From: Clostridiales bacterium
GTDB lineage: Bacteria > Bacillota > Clostridia > Caldicoprobacterales > DTU083
DNA: 64,000 nucleotides
Assembly: GCA_012842605.1 (NCBI GenBank)
Contig: DUSN01000095.1
Coordinates: 1-64,000, forward strand
Direction: 5' to 3'
Shown: one piece after another, positions 54,462 through 64,000 of the stretch
Layout of the letters: each line of letters begins with the position of its first letter
Numbering within the stretch: the stretch's first letter is position 1
Made by a program: the position numbers and the translations under genes
Notes under the pieces: model-generated
The model's database searches: none
What the model was told of the DNA's origin: nothing
The model's input: the letters and a program-made list of their open reading frames with translations, nothing else

Positions 54462-54848
54462 ATGGCACAAAATATGGACCAAACTCGAAGGGATGATGAA
54501 GAAAGGAATAGCGGCAAGGGCTGGATAAGTCTTATTATCCGATTCATAGTAGCAGCCATTGTTTTAATGATAACATCCTGGCTGACTCCAGGTTTTTCTT
54601 CGATGAACTTTGGGACAGCCCTGTTAGCTGCCTTGATTATTGCAGCTATGGACTGGGTGATTCAGCGGCTGTTCAAAATTGATGCTTCCCCCTTCGGCAG
54701 GGGCATTGTAGGTTTTATTGTATCGGCTGTTATAATTTATCTTACGCAGTTCTTGGTTCCCGGAATGAGTGTATCCATATGGGGTGCTATAATTGCATCG
54801 CTGATAATAGGAATAATAGATGCAATCATCCCAACCAATGTTATTTAA
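54462..54848 (+). CDS. YvlD/phage-holin-4 family membrane protein
   Basis: A 128-residue protein with a charged N-terminus (RRDDEERN) and four membrane helices (about residues 22-42, 48-65, 80-98 and 103-123), matching the PF04020 family. The 'phage holin' label is historical; YvlD-like proteins are chromosomal and linked to cell-envelope stress in Bacillus. No phage genes are nearby. AAAGGAGTGGG lies before the ATG, and a terminator follows. Confidence 0.8.
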   Translation: MAQNMDQTRRDDEERNSGKGWISLIIRFIVAAIVLMITSWLTPGFSSMNFGTALLAALIIAAMDWVIQRLFKIDASPFGRGIVGFIVSAVIIYLTQFLVPGMSVSIWGAIIASLIIGIIDAIIPTNVI

Positions 54849-54862
54849 TAGGATTTGCAAAG

Positions 54863-54895
54863 AAAAGGGCGGTGGTGATGCCATCGCCTTTTTTG
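54863..54895 (+). terminator. terminator after the YvlD-like gene
   Basis: GGCGGTGG (54868-54875) pairs with CCATCGCC (54881-54888) with one wobble pair; A and T tracts flank the stem. Confidence 0.85.
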
Positions 54896-54910
54896 TTTTA
54901 TATGAATTTC

Positions 54911-54939
54911 TTGTAAACAAGCCTTATTTCCTGTATAAT
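54911..54939 (+). promoter_or_regulatory. sigma-A promoter of the DUF1836 gene
   Basis: TTGTAA (54911-54916), 17 bases, TATAAT (54934-54939). The start codon is at 55006, giving a leader of about 60 bases. Confidence 0.7.
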
Positions 54940-55005
54940 ATTAAAAACAGACAAAAATTGTTGGTAATTATGGGTAAATAAATACTTCAATGGGGATGTG
55001 TATAT

Positions 55006-55602
55006 ATGGTACATGATTTGCTGTCTAAGCTTTCGGAACTGATTAACAGCAGTGACGACATCAAATTGGATGATATTCCTGAGTACCGTCTTTATATCTC
55101 CCAACTGGAAGAGTTCTTTGACAAAAAACTAGGCAAAGCTGGAAGTGATGAAGAAGACCGGAAGGCTATTTCCAAGACCATGATTCAAAACTACATAAAA
55201 GACGGATTGCTGATGCCTCCGGAAGGCAAGTGCTATAACCGCAGTCATGTCGTCTTATTAGCCCTTATATACAGCTTAAAGTCCATTCTTTCCATACGTG
55301 ATATAAGAAGACTGTTAAATCCTATTCTAAGTGATATAGACAATGATGATAATTCCTCTGAAATCATTAATCTGTATGAAAATTATCTTAGACTGAAAAC
55401 GAAAAGTGTTCAGAATATGAGCAATTCAATGTATGAATTAGCTGGAGAAGTTATGGAGCAGTTCATACCCGGAAATAAAACGGATGAAGAAAAGGATCGC
55501 ATCAGATTATTGCTTTTTGTATCTGTATTGATCGCTGAAGCGAACTACTATAAGAGAATAGCGGAGTTTTTAATAGATGAATACTTTGAAAATATAGATT
55601 AA
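55006..55602 (+). CDS. DUF1836-family protein
   Basis: A 198-residue cytoplasmic, largely helical protein. The conserved core (SKTMIQNYIKDGLLMPPEGKCYNRSHV-type stretch, about residues 60-90) resembles a MerR-like winged helix-turn-helix, followed by LALIYSLKSILSIRDIRRLL. Members are common in Clostridia and Bacilli and are suspected regulators, but no function is established to my knowledge. It has its own promoter and terminator. Confidence 0.85.
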   Translation: MVHDLLSKLSELINSSDDIKLDDIPEYRLYISQLEEFFDKKLGKAGSDEEDRKAISKTMIQNYIKDGLLMPPEGKCYNRSHVVLLALIYSLKSILSIRDIRRLLNPILSDIDNDDNSSEIINLYENYLRLKTKSVQNMSNSMYELAGEVMEQFIPGNKTDEEKDRIRLLLFVSVLIAEANYYKRIAEFLIDEYFENID

Positions 55603-55604
55603 AT

Positions 55605-55642
55605 ATCAGCCCGACTTTGATTAAGCCGGGCTGGTTGTTTTT
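55605..55642 (+). terminator. terminator after the DUF1836 gene
   Basis: CAGCCCG (55607-55613) and CGGGCTG (55627-55633), extended inward by CTT/AAG, followed by GTTGTTTTT. Confidence 0.88.
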
Positions 55643-55824
55643 ATGAGCAACCGATGAGATAAATAATAGACATATTAATTGTGAAAATTGTTAAAAAATT
55701 TGAAAAAGAGCCAATAATGGTTGAATAATAGTTTGCATTACTATAAAATATAGTTAGAAAAAAATGATAAAGCAGTTTGCTAATCCGCTCATTCTGGTTT
55801 TTAAAGGAAAAGGAGGAGATAGGG

Positions 55825-56142
55825 TTGGGCAAAAAGATGGCCAAAACGCAAAAATCTCAGTATAGGAGAAAAAAAATCAGTCCCCTTATAGGGAATTACA
55901 TAATACCTACCGAGCATGCAGTTAAACGTTATCAGGAACGTGTCAGGATGATGAATCCCGGGAAGGCACAAAATGCTATCATTGAAGGGGTCAAGCATAG
56001 CCGCCTGATTGCACTGACAAGATATGGCGGCAGGGAAATAAGGGAAAACAAAGGTATAGTGTTTGTCTGTGAGATGCATGGTAATGAATTATACGTTATT
56101 ACTGTTTTAATTAGTCAGGTTGATTTAAGATTTGTTGTATAG
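55825..56142 (+). CDS. unrecognised small basic protein
   Basis: A 105-residue protein that I cannot place with confidence. The first 30 residues are very basic (KKMAKTQKSQYRRKK), then comes a compact alpha/beta domain with HAVKRYQERV, IIEGVKHSRLIALTRYGGREIRENKGIVFVCE-like strands and a final YVITVLISQVDLRFVV. The layout (helix with His and Arg, then beta strands ending in VITV) recalls DUF4258/BrnT-like small folds, which include toxins and RNA-binding proteins, but no antitoxin gene is beside it. TTG 55825 is 8 bases after AGGAGG; ATG 55837 is an alternative. A terminator follows at 56177. Confidence 0.55.
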   Translation: MGKKMAKTQKSQYRRKKISPLIGNYIIPTEHAVKRYQERVRMMNPGKAQNAIIEGVKHSRLIALTRYGGREIRENKGIVFVCEMHGNELYVITVLISQVDLRFVV

Positions 56143-56176
56143 TTGTATAGCAGTCAATTCAATAGCCTCCTTTGCG

Positions 56177-56201
56177 ACAAGCTGATAGCTTGTTTTTTTT
56201 T
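56177..56201 (+). terminator. terminator after the small basic protein gene
   Basis: ACAAGCT (56177-56183) and AGCTTGT (56187-56193) with a GAT loop, followed by eight T. The T-tract doubles as part of the pncB -35 box. Confidence 0.85.
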
Positions 56202-56217
56202 GTATGAGGTGTATAAT
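56190..56217 (+). promoter_or_regulatory. probable promoter of pncB overlapping the preceding terminator
   Basis: TTGTTT (56190-56195), 16 bases, TATAAT (56212-56217). The -35 box lies within the 3' arm and T-tract of the terminator. Confidence 0.5.
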
Positions 56218-56252
56218 TATTAGAAACGTATTATGAAATAGAGGCGAAACAC

Positions 56253-57683
56253 ATGAGAAACTTAACAATGATGACAGATTTATACCAGTTGACCATGATG
56301 TATGGGTATTATAAAACCAATACACACAAAAGGCAGGCTGTATTTGATTTATTTTTCCGCAAGCCCAATAACAACAGCTCTTATGCCATAGCAGCGGGAT
56401 TGGAGCAGGTAATTGACTATATAGAAAACCTGCATTTTGATAAAGAAGATATTGATTACCTGAACAGCTTGAATCTTTTCAATGATGAATTCCTGGATAT
56501 GCTCCGGGAACTGCATTTTACCGGAGACATTTATGCTGTTCCGGAAGGAACAGTGGTTTTCCCAAACGAGCCCATGGTCAGGGTAAAAGCTCCGCTTATG
56601 GAAGCCCAGTTAATTGAAACCGCTCTTTTGAATATAATTAACCACCAGACACTCATTGCAACTAAAGCCAGCAGGGTGGTAATGGCAGCACAGGGCGGAA
56701 GTGTGCTGGAGTTTGGGCTTAGAAGGGCACAGGGGCCTGATGCCGGTATTTTTGGTGCAAGAGCCGCTATTATCGGGGGATGTTCCGCTACTTCCAATGT
56801 ATTAACCGGTCAGATGTTCGGAATACCTGTCAAGGGCACCCACAGCCACAGCTGGGTAATGAGCTTCCCTGATGAACTGACTGCATTCCGCGCATATGCC
56901 GATGCATTTCCCGATAGCTGCCTGCTGCTTGTTGACACTTATAATACATTGAAGAGCGGCCTGCCCAATGCAATAACTGTTTTCAAAGAGCTGCGGGAAA
57001 AAGGCTATGAACCAATGGGTATCAGGCTTGATTCCGGCGATCTTGCATACTTAAGCAAGAAGGCAAGAATCATGCTGGACGAAGCAGGTTTTCCAAATGC
57101 TAAAATAGTAGCATCCAATGATCTGGATGAGGAATTAATCTGGGATCTTAAAGCCCAGGGCGCAAAAATCGATATCTTTGGCGTAGGCACCTCATTGATT
57201 ACCAGTCGTGACTGTCCGGCTCTGGGCGGAGTTTATAAAATGTCGGCTGAAGAAATCAACGGAGTTATGGTACCTAAGATAAAAATCTCTGAGAATCCGG
57301 ATAAGATTACCAATCCCGGGTATAAAAAAGTTGTCCGCATATATAATGGCGGACATAAAGCAGTTGCTGACCTGATAATGCTGGATGAGGAAGAAATTGA
57401 TACAAGCAAGCCGCTGACCATATTCGACCCTGTTGATACATGGAAGAGAATGACTATACGGCATTATTCCATAAAAGAACTGCTTGTTCCCATTTTCGTT
57501 AAAGGCAAACGGGTATATAAAACCCCGGCCCTCATGGATATTCAGGCTTATGCAAAGAGCGAGCTTGACACTCTTTGGGACGAGTACAAGCGTTTGAAAA
57601 ATCCCCATGTGTACAAGGTAGATCTGTCACAAAAACTATACGATCTGAAACAGAAGCTCCTAAAGGAGTATTCGCAATCCTGA
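56253..57683 (+). CDS. pncB: nicotinate phosphoribosyltransferase
   Basis: A 476-residue enzyme joining nicotinate and PRPP to form nicotinate mononucleotide in the NAD salvage pathway, with ATP hydrolysis. Recognisable parts are MMTDLYQLTMMYGY at the N-terminus, EFGLRRAQGPDAG, the KGTHSHSWVMSF segment with the His phosphorylated in this family, and the GIRLDSGDLAYLSKKARIMLD PRPP-site region. The roughly 480-residue length matches the Gram-positive form. The ATG is preceded by GAGGCG. Strong terminator downstream. Confidence 0.95.
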   Translation: MRNLTMMTDLYQLTMMYGYYKTNTHKRQAVFDLFFRKPNNNSSYAIAAGLEQVIDYIENLHFDKEDIDYLNSLNLFNDEFLDMLRELHFTGDIYAVPEGTVVFPNEPMVRVKAPLMEAQLIETALLNIINHQTLIATKASRVVMAAQGGSVLEFGLRRAQGPDAGIFGARAAIIGGCSATSNVLTGQMFGIPVKGTHSHSWVMSFPDELTAFRAYADAFPDSCLLLVDTYNTLKSGLPNAITVFKELREKGYEPMGIRLDSGDLAYLSKKARIMLDEAGFPNAKIVASNDLDEELIWDLKAQGAKIDIFGVGTSLITSRDCPALGGVYKMSAEEINGVMVPKIKISENPDKITNPGYKKVVRIYNGGHKAVADLIMLDEEEIDTSKPLTIFDPVDTWKRMTIRHYSIKELLVPIFVKGKRVYKTPALMDIQAYAKSELDTLWDEYKRLKNPHVYKVDLSQKLYDLKQKLLKEYSQS

Positions 57684-57698
57684 CAAACATTAATATTC

Positions 57699-57747
57699 AA
57701 AAAGGACGTAAGGCTGTCAAAAAAAAGACAGGCCATACGTCCTTTTT
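57699..57747 (+). terminator. terminator after pncB
   Basis: AAAAAGGACGTA ... CTGTC and GACAG ... TACGTCCTTTTTT arms form a long stem with an A-rich loop (57699-57747). It could act in both directions. Confidence 0.88.
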
Positions 57748-57811
57748 TATAACCAGATTCATATGATGAATTAGCATGAGTTTAACTTGCTGAAAATAAG
57801 GAGTTGATCAT

Positions 57812-58669
57812 ATGAGATTTGGTTTAGCTTTATCCGGGGGAGCAACAAGAGGTGCCGCGCACATTGGAGCCATGAAGGCATTGGCTGAAAACGGGCTGCA
57901 TCCGTCCTGGATTTCGGGAACAAGCGCGGGAAGCATGGTGGCAGCCTTGTATGCATGCGGATATAGTGTAAGCGAGATGGAGGAAATTGCTCTTTCATTA
58001 AGGAAGGATATTTACGATACGGACTATCTTGGAATAATAGCAGGTGTACTGCAATGGATATTTACAAAAGATACCGCATGGGATGGCATAGTAAAGGGAA
58101 AGAACCTGGAAAATCTTATGAAGAAACTGCTTGGTGAAAAGACAATGAAGGATGCATCAATACCCCTGGCTATCACAGCAGTGGACATTAATTCAGGCTT
58201 TACAGTTATGTTTGTAAGCAGCAAACGGAGGCTGAGGGATACCAAGCATACCATTTATATTGATGATGTTCCAATTTACCAGGCAGTCAGGGCAAGCATT
58301 GCCATACCGGTAGTATTCAGACCGATATTTATCAAAGGGATGAGGCTGGTTGACGGCGGAGTTACTGAAAGCGTGCCTGTCAATGTACTAAAGCAGATGG
58401 GCGCAGGTAAAGTAATAGGTATTGATCTGGGTTACAGCGGCCAGAGAAGGAATGAAGTAAACAATATACTGGAAATAGGCAGCCAGTCCATTGATATAAT
58501 GTCATACCGGATGACCAAGCTTAAGACTATGAGGGCTGATGTAATAGTTAACCCACATATCTATGATGTGGGGATGATGGAGGTAGACAGAATACCGGAG
58601 CTGATAGAACGAGGCTACAAGGCTGTCACAGATAACATTGATACGATAAAAAATGCCATTTTAATCTAA
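57812..58669 (+). CDS. patatin-like phospholipase (RssA-like)
   Basis: A 285-residue serine lipid hydrolase of the patatin family. The oxyanion hole is LSGGATRG (residues 7-14), the nucleophile Ser38 lies in GTSAG, and the catalytic Asp181 in LVDGG completes the Ser-Asp dyad. No signal peptide; cytoplasmic or membrane-associated. The closest described types are the RssA/YlbK group, with an unknown natural substrate. AAGGAG lies before the ATG. The gene follows a terminator and is probably transcribed alone. Confidence 0.9.
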   Translation: MRFGLALSGGATRGAAHIGAMKALAENGLHPSWISGTSAGSMVAALYACGYSVSEMEEIALSLRKDIYDTDYLGIIAGVLQWIFTKDTAWDGIVKGKNLENLMKKLLGEKTMKDASIPLAITAVDINSGFTVMFVSSKRRLRDTKHTIYIDDVPIYQAVRASIAIPVVFRPIFIKGMRLVDGGVTESVPVNVLKQMGAGKVIGIDLGYSGQRRNEVNNILEIGSQSIDIMSYRMTKLKTMRADVIVNPHIYDVGMMEVDRIPELIERGYKAVTDNIDTIKNAILI

Positions 58670-58740
58670 TTTCGACACCATCATTCTACAAAGTATTTAA
58701 CTGTAATATGTTAATATATTGCAGAAGGGGGGAAGTACGA

Positions 58741-59346
58741 ATGAAAAAGCAATTTTCAACCAAATTATTTGGGTACAGCAAGGATGAAGTCGACCGGCAT
58801 CTGGAATATATAACCAAGGATTATGAAGAAGAGCTCAGGAAAAAAAGAGAGCGTTTGATGGAACTGGCGGAAGAAAACCGCAGGCTGAAACAGGAGAACC
58901 AGGAGCAGAAAGAAAGAATAGAAAGATTTGCTGAACAAGAAAGGTATATTTCCCGGGCATTAATAAAAGCAGAGCAGCGGGCCCAGGCTATTGTGGAAGA
59001 AGGGCAGAGGAAGGCCAGGGAAGAGTATGAGCAGATTAACGATGAAAAGGAAAAATGGAAGAACAAGTTCCGTGAAGTTCGCAACGAATTATTGGTCTTT
59101 GAAAAATCCATCCTGAGTCTAATAGAGAAGTTCCGCGATGAAATTAATTATTATACGGCAAAAGAGATAAGTGAAGTAATTCTTATGGATGAAAATGACA
59201 CCGGCAAGAGCAATGTAAGCACATTCAGCAGAATGGGCGATGCAGAAGCAGCCATTGCTGCTGATGATGATCATTCTGATGAAGAAGTGCCTGAGATAGA
59301 TGAAATAGAAGAAATTGATGATAAAAAAGGAAAAGTGATTGCCTGA
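58741..59346 (+). CDS. DivIVA-domain coiled-coil protein
   Basis: A 201-residue protein. The N-terminal 35 residues (KQFSTKLFGYSKDEVDRHLEYI) match the DivIVA lipid-binding domain, with aromatic and basic residues at the tip. Residues about 35-140 form a continuous coiled coil rich in Glu, Lys and Arg, and the tail is acidic (EEVPEIDEIEEIDD). DivIVA-like proteins gather at curved membranes such as poles and septa, and organise division, growth or sporulation. Whether this is DivIVA itself, GpsB-like or another paralogue cannot be told. ATG 58741 follows GGGGGGAAG; the frame extends 11 codons upstream without a ribosome site. Confidence 0.85.
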   Translation: MKKQFSTKLFGYSKDEVDRHLEYITKDYEEELRKKRERLMELAEENRRLKQENQEQKERIERFAEQERYISRALIKAEQRAQAIVEEGQRKAREEYEQINDEKEKWKNKFREVRNELLVFEKSILSLIEKFRDEINYYTAKEISEVILMDENDTGKSNVSTFSRMGDAEAAIAADDDHSDEEVPEIDEIEEIDDKKGKVIA

Positions 59347-59364
59347 GCAATCACTTTTCTTTTT
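59331..59364. terminator. bidirectional terminator between the DivIVA-like gene and groEL
   Basis: AAAAGTGATTGC (59331-59342) and GCAATCACTTTT (59347-59358) pair perfectly with a CTGA loop. T-rich sequence follows on both strands, so it serves the plus-strand gene and the minus-strand groEL. Confidence 0.9.
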
Positions 59365-59373
59365 ATTCGGGTA

Positions 59374-60999
<1,626 letters not shown>

Positions 61000-61025
61000 T
61001 CAATACCTCCTGTTTATTTTAGTAA

Positions 61026-61322
<297 letters not shown>

Positions 61323-61344
61323 TTATGTAGTAAATCTTTGGTTG

Positions 61345-61371
61345 TTAGCACTCATTGACGCCGAGTGCTAA
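61345..61371 (-). promoter_or_regulatory. CIRCE operator (HrcA binding site) of groES-groEL
   Basis: A perfect copy: TTAGCACTC (61345-61353), 9 bases, GAGTGCTAA (61363-61371). HrcA represses the operon here until heat or misfolded protein titrates GroEL. It lies 35 bases before the groES start. Confidence 0.97.
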
Positions 61372-61398
61372 TCGCAATTAATAGTTTATTAAAAAGCC

Positions 61399-61463
61399 AA
61401 AAAGATGGCAAATACTACAAAATCCTGAAATCCTTGAAATTTTGCTGTAAATGCCATCTTTTT
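61399..61463 (-). terminator. long hairpin terminator between the DUF6062 gene and groES
   Basis: AAAAAGATGGCA (61399-61410) and TGCCATCTTTTT (61452-61463) are perfectly complementary, and the 41-base loop contains a second, weaker ACAAAAT/ATTTTG pairing. On the minus strand it follows the DUF6062 gene and ends in a T-run. Confidence 0.65.
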
Positions 61464-61524
61464 GATATTATCTCCAGAATGCTCCACAAAAGTCGTTATT
61501 TATACGGCTGGCTTCTTAAATATA

Positions 61525-62289
61525 CTATTCCATGTACTTCCCTGTAAGCTTTTGCAAAATTCTGGGCAAAGCGTCCCTGGAATTGCCCCAGGGCTTGTCC
61601 TGGTTTTTGTAGTCAAACTTCTGGGTAAACCAAAGCAGTTCCTTTTCCAGCCTGTCCATATTATCCAATAACAGTTTATTCAACTCGCTGATTAGTTCTG
61701 CCTGCCTGGACCTGCTTAACCGTTCGGCTGCCATATTTAAAACCACCGGCAAATGAGAAAAGCAGAAACCTTTTGACTGGTTCATTGCTTTTCTGAATTC
61801 CTGGTCATGCTCCCATAGGTGAATAATGGTATAGGCATACCTGTTGAGAGAATATTCTATCCGGTCGCAAATTATGCACCTGTTGCGATGATTATTAAGC
61901 CAGGCAGAAAACTCCCTCATGGCATGTTCAATCGAGGACTCTCCGCCTGAAAGCTTTGCCATCAGGTGACGGGATGCTTTTTCCGGATTTTTAGCAGCCT
62001 TTTCCAGTTTATTTATTTCATGCTTTAGTTTTTTCATGGTTTCCAGCGTGTGAGTGTGGGTCATCAGAGCCAGGCCCAGCCTGTTCTGAGCCTTGTACAG
62101 CAGCTTATTATGATGAGGGCAAAAACCTTTTTCATTGACTTCTATCCTGGTGTCAGGCTCCATAACTGAACCGCCGAGGAATGAATCTACATAGGATTTT
62201 TCTGCTTTATCTTCCAGAATGCAAAGAGGGCATTCACTGTTTTCATGATATGCATCCCAAACAGGTATTGTATCCAGGTGATATTTCAT
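61525..62289 (-). CDS. DUF6062-family cysteine-containing protein
   Basis: A 254-residue cytoplasmic helical protein with putative metal-binding pairs: ECPLC near residue 20, CPHH near 55, CIICD near 140 and CFSHLP near 175, each a possible zinc ligand pair. The MKYHLDTIPVWDAY start and ECPLCILE match the family named DUF6062, frequent in Clostridia and without known function to my knowledge. ATG 62289 is 10 bases after GGGAGG; the frame extends six codons upstream without improving the fit. It is separated from groES by a long hairpin. Confidence 0.8.
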   Translation of the reverse strand: MKYHLDTIPVWDAYHENSECPLCILEDKAEKSYVDSFLGGSVMEPDTRIEVNEKGFCPHHNKLLYKAQNRLGLALMTHTHTLETMKKLKHEINKLEKAAKNPEKASRHLMAKLSGGESSIEHAMREFSAWLNNHRNRCIICDRIEYSLNRYAYTIIHLWEHDQEFRKAMNQSKGFCFSHLPVVLNMAAERLSRSRQAELISELNKLLLDNMDRLEKELLWFTQKFDYKNQDKPWGNSRDALPRILQKLTGKYME

Positions 62290-62410
62290 GGCATATAAGC
62301 CTCCCAACTATTTGGACATGATTTGGATTCATTCTATCATATTTTAAACATTGACACCATAGATATAAATAAACCAAAGGATAAGAAGGAAAGAGAAGAG
62401 GGGGATGGAC

Positions 62411-63298
62411 ATGCGGTACTCAAGAATTAAGAGAAATCAGACAAAGAAAAGGTATGCAACTTTTCTGTTAGTGGTATTGCTGGGATTTGCTGTTATCTAT
62501 GTTGCGTTTGCAGGGACGCTGGGAAAATTTGTAAGCAATTTGATCCTGCCGTTGATAAGCAGTGAAAACAAAAATAATACCGGCAATAATGACGATGACC
62601 CGGTTCTGACTATACCTGATACTACAGAAGAACCAAGTAAAGATACAGCAAAGGTAACCGAAACACTGAAAGCCAATGCTTTAACCATGTATGCCATTCA
62701 GATGAACGCATTTTCTGACAAATCCAATGCCGAAGCATTTGCTCAGGAATTGAAAAGCAAAGGAGGAGCAGGTTATATACTCGATGATGGTTTTTATCGT
62801 GTAATAGCTATCGGATTTAAAAATGAACAGGATGCAAAACAGGTAAGAGAAGAGCTGAAGGCAGACGGAATTGAGTCTCATGTATATAAAATAGCAACGG
62901 CAGGAGCAAATATGAGCATAACTGCTACCAGGGATAATGTTAGTGCTATAAGTTCTGCCTATGAATTATGGGAGGAAAAATATTACTCCCTGGAAGATAT
63001 TATTCTGAACCTGGATAAAGGCAACATTAGTTCATCGGAAGCTTATAATAATATAAAAGAAATAAAAACAGAACTGGAGGCAAAGAGGGATCAGCTGAAA
63101 GAGCTGTATGACAATCAGAATAACAATAACATTGTATTGGCCGGACTGGTCACTTTGTATGAAAACAGCTGCCTGTCCCTTGACAAAATATTATCTATAA
63201 ATTCAATGGATAAGGTAGCAATTTCTTCAGAAATCAAGTATACTTATGTTGATATGCTTATGCAGTATATGGATTACATGGAGCAAATCACGAAATAA
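62411..63298 (+). CDS. SPOR-domain membrane protein
   Basis: A 295-residue protein with a short basic cytoplasmic start (RYSRIKRNQTKKR), one membrane helix (about residues 17-38) and an extracellular part. Residues about 95-160 match the SPOR peptidoglycan-binding domain: AIQMNAFSDKSNAEAFAQEL, GFYRVIAIGFKNEQDAKQV, SHVYKI. The last 130 residues are helical. SPOR domains bind denuded glycan strands at septa or the spore cortex. ATG 62405 or 62411 are both possible; the second is better spaced from the GGGG site. Role in division or sporulation not determined. Confidence 0.85.
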   Translation: MRYSRIKRNQTKKRYATFLLVVLLGFAVIYVAFAGTLGKFVSNLILPLISSENKNNTGNNDDDPVLTIPDTTEEPSKDTAKVTETLKANALTMYAIQMNAFSDKSNAEAFAQELKSKGGAGYILDDGFYRVIAIGFKNEQDAKQVREELKADGIESHVYKIATAGANMSITATRDNVSAISSAYELWEEKYYSLEDIILNLDKGNISSSEAYNNIKEIKTELEAKRDQLKELYDNQNNNNIVLAGLVTLYENSCLSLDKILSINSMDKVAISSEIKYTYVDMLMQYMDYMEQITK

Positions 63299-63414
63299 TC
63301 TGACATGATGAGAATTTTACTGCAACAGCCGGACTGTGAATCAAAGTATATGCAGGTTAAATTTTTGTCAGTATACAGCAGCGTCTATAAAGCAACATAA
63401 GTATGAGGTGATGT

Positions 63415-63795
63415 ATGCCATTAACTTTGCATGAAATAAAGGAAATACTTGGTGCCAGTGTATTATTTGGAGAAGACATGCTGGACAAGGAAGTACAATA
63501 TGCATGCGGCTCCGATCTGATGAGTGATGTACTGGCATTCGTAAAGGAACAGACACTGTTATTAACAGGTCTTACAAACCATCATGTAATCCGTACGGCA
63601 GAGCTTTTGGATGTCTCTGCCATTGTCTTTGTGAGAGGAAAATATCCTGAACCTGACATAATAGATATGGCTGTTGAGCGTTCCATTGTTTTGCTTTCAA
63701 CCCAGGATACGCTTTTTACAGCTTGCGGAAAACTGTATCAGGCAGGCCTGTCAGGAGGAGTGAAGCAATGTGAAGGAGCCCGGGTCAAAGGATAA
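63415..63795 (+). CDS. DRTGG-domain-like protein
   Basis: A 126-residue cytoplasmic protein. The start (MPLTLHEIKEILGASVLFGED) and the ACGSDLMSDVLAF and VIRTAELLDVSAIVFVRGK stretches resemble the DRTGG domain, a small alpha/beta fold found alone and in phosphotransacetylase-like proteins. Its last 26 bases overlap the next gene, an ATP-binding regulator, so they are translated together. From memory, such pairs occur beside [FeFe]-hydrogenase gene clusters in Clostridia. Confidence 0.65.
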   Translation: MPLTLHEIKEILGASVLFGEDMLDKEVQYACGSDLMSDVLAFVKEQTLLLTGLTNHHVIRTAELLDVSAIVFVRGKYPEPDIIDMAVERSIVLLSTQDTLFTACGKLYQAGLSGGVKQCEGARVKG

Positions 63796-64000
63796 TACAT
63801 ATACTGTGGACAAGTCCGGTTCATCGGCACTGATTACCCAATCATTTAATGTAAAGGCTGAAGACTTTGCAGCTGCAGGTGAAGTATCGGGCAAAATTAA
63901 AAACCTTCTCAAACAGCTGGGAGTAGATCCGGCTTTAGTGAGAAGGGTAGCAATAGCCAGCTATGAAGCTGAATTGAATCTTGTTATTCACTCATGGGGC
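63770..64000 (+). CDS. ATP-binding anti-sigma-type (HATPase) regulator, 5' part only
   Basis: The frame starts at GTG 63770, nine bases after an AGGAGGAG site, and runs off the window after 77 codons. The early residues (MKEPGSKDN) are polar; then SFNVKAEDFAAAGEVSGKIKNLL and RRVAIASYEAELNLVIHSWG appear, where the E-x2-N of the ATP-binding N-box is EAELN. This is the layout of RsbW/SpoIIAB-like HATPase proteins. It overlaps the DRTGG-like gene by 26 bases. The rest lies beyond the window. Confidence 0.65.
   Translation, partial: MKEPGSKDNTYTVDKSGSSALITQSFNVKAEDFAAAGEVSGKIKNLLKQLGVDPALVRRVAIASYEAELNLVIHSWG

Noticed and set aside
54462-54848. Prophage remnant suggested by the holin-like protein
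   Set aside because: The protein is YvlD-like and chromosomal; no other phage gene is near.

Overview
The window looks like chromosome from an anaerobic, endospore-forming member of the Clostridia (Bacillota) with moderate to low GC. The grounds are a six-gene Rnf complex, a LonB/LonA pair, a YhcN/YlaJ-type spore lipoprotein, a CIRCE-controlled groES-groEL operon, AGGAGG ribosome sites, clostridial DUF1836 and DUF6062 proteins, and consensus sigma-A promoters. Two tRNA-Leu genes are present and no rRNA. I see no prophage, CRISPR array or insertion sequence. I cannot name the species.

Layout. 1-7.6 kb: a PocR/AraC regulator, a corrinoid protein, a membrane protein with an alkaline-phosphatase-like domain, a GT4 glycosyltransferase and a RACo-type ferredoxin/ASKHA activator. 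This is corrinoid one-carbon chemistry without a visible methyltransferase. 7.6-16.8 kb: fabI on the minus strand, then the proteostasis block tig-clpP-clpX-lonB-lonA-engB. 16.8-22.7 kb: an unrecognised 521-residue protein behind a SigE-like sporulation promoter, an unrecognised Cys-containing protein, an ECF sigma/anti-sigma pair, tRNA-Leu(CAA) and an orphan zinc-finger membrane protein. 22.7-38.8 kb: a glycan-use locus made of a membrane AraC regulator, a lipoprotein/permease/permease importer without its own ATPase, and four glycosidase-like proteins without signal peptides. These are a 1523-residue beta-helix/TIM-barrel fusion, a clan GH-G-like enzyme, a DUF5060/DUF4038 (GH140-like) enzyme and a GH31 enzyme. 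This is the best candidate for an undescribed system. 38.9-44.6 kb: polA, coaE, a lytic transglycosylase, a peptide-binding lipoprotein and tRNA-Leu(GAG). 44.6-51.1 kb: a tandem REP-like repeat, a TauE/SafE-like transporter split over two overlapping genes, and rnfCDGEAB preceded by a structured leader RNA. 51.2-58.7 kb: a solitary DNA methyltransferase, a spore lipoprotein, lgt, a YvlD-like membrane protein, a DUF1836 protein, a small unknown, pncB and a patatin. 58.7-64 kb: a DivIVA-like protein, groES-groEL, a DUF6062 protein, a SPOR-domain protein, and a DRTGG protein overlapping a truncated ATPase-type regulator at the window edge.

How the parts fit. The activator (5774-7585) would re-reduce the corrinoid protein (1619-2251), with low-potential electrons that an Rnf-type system could help supply. 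The sugar locus imports an oligosaccharide and breaks it down in the cytoplasm under an AraC regulator, whose likely operator is a direct repeat at 25313-25340. Many starts were moved from the longest reading frame to the codon best spaced from a Shine-Dalgarno sequence; each entry says so. Assignments rest on reading motifs by eye, with no database search.
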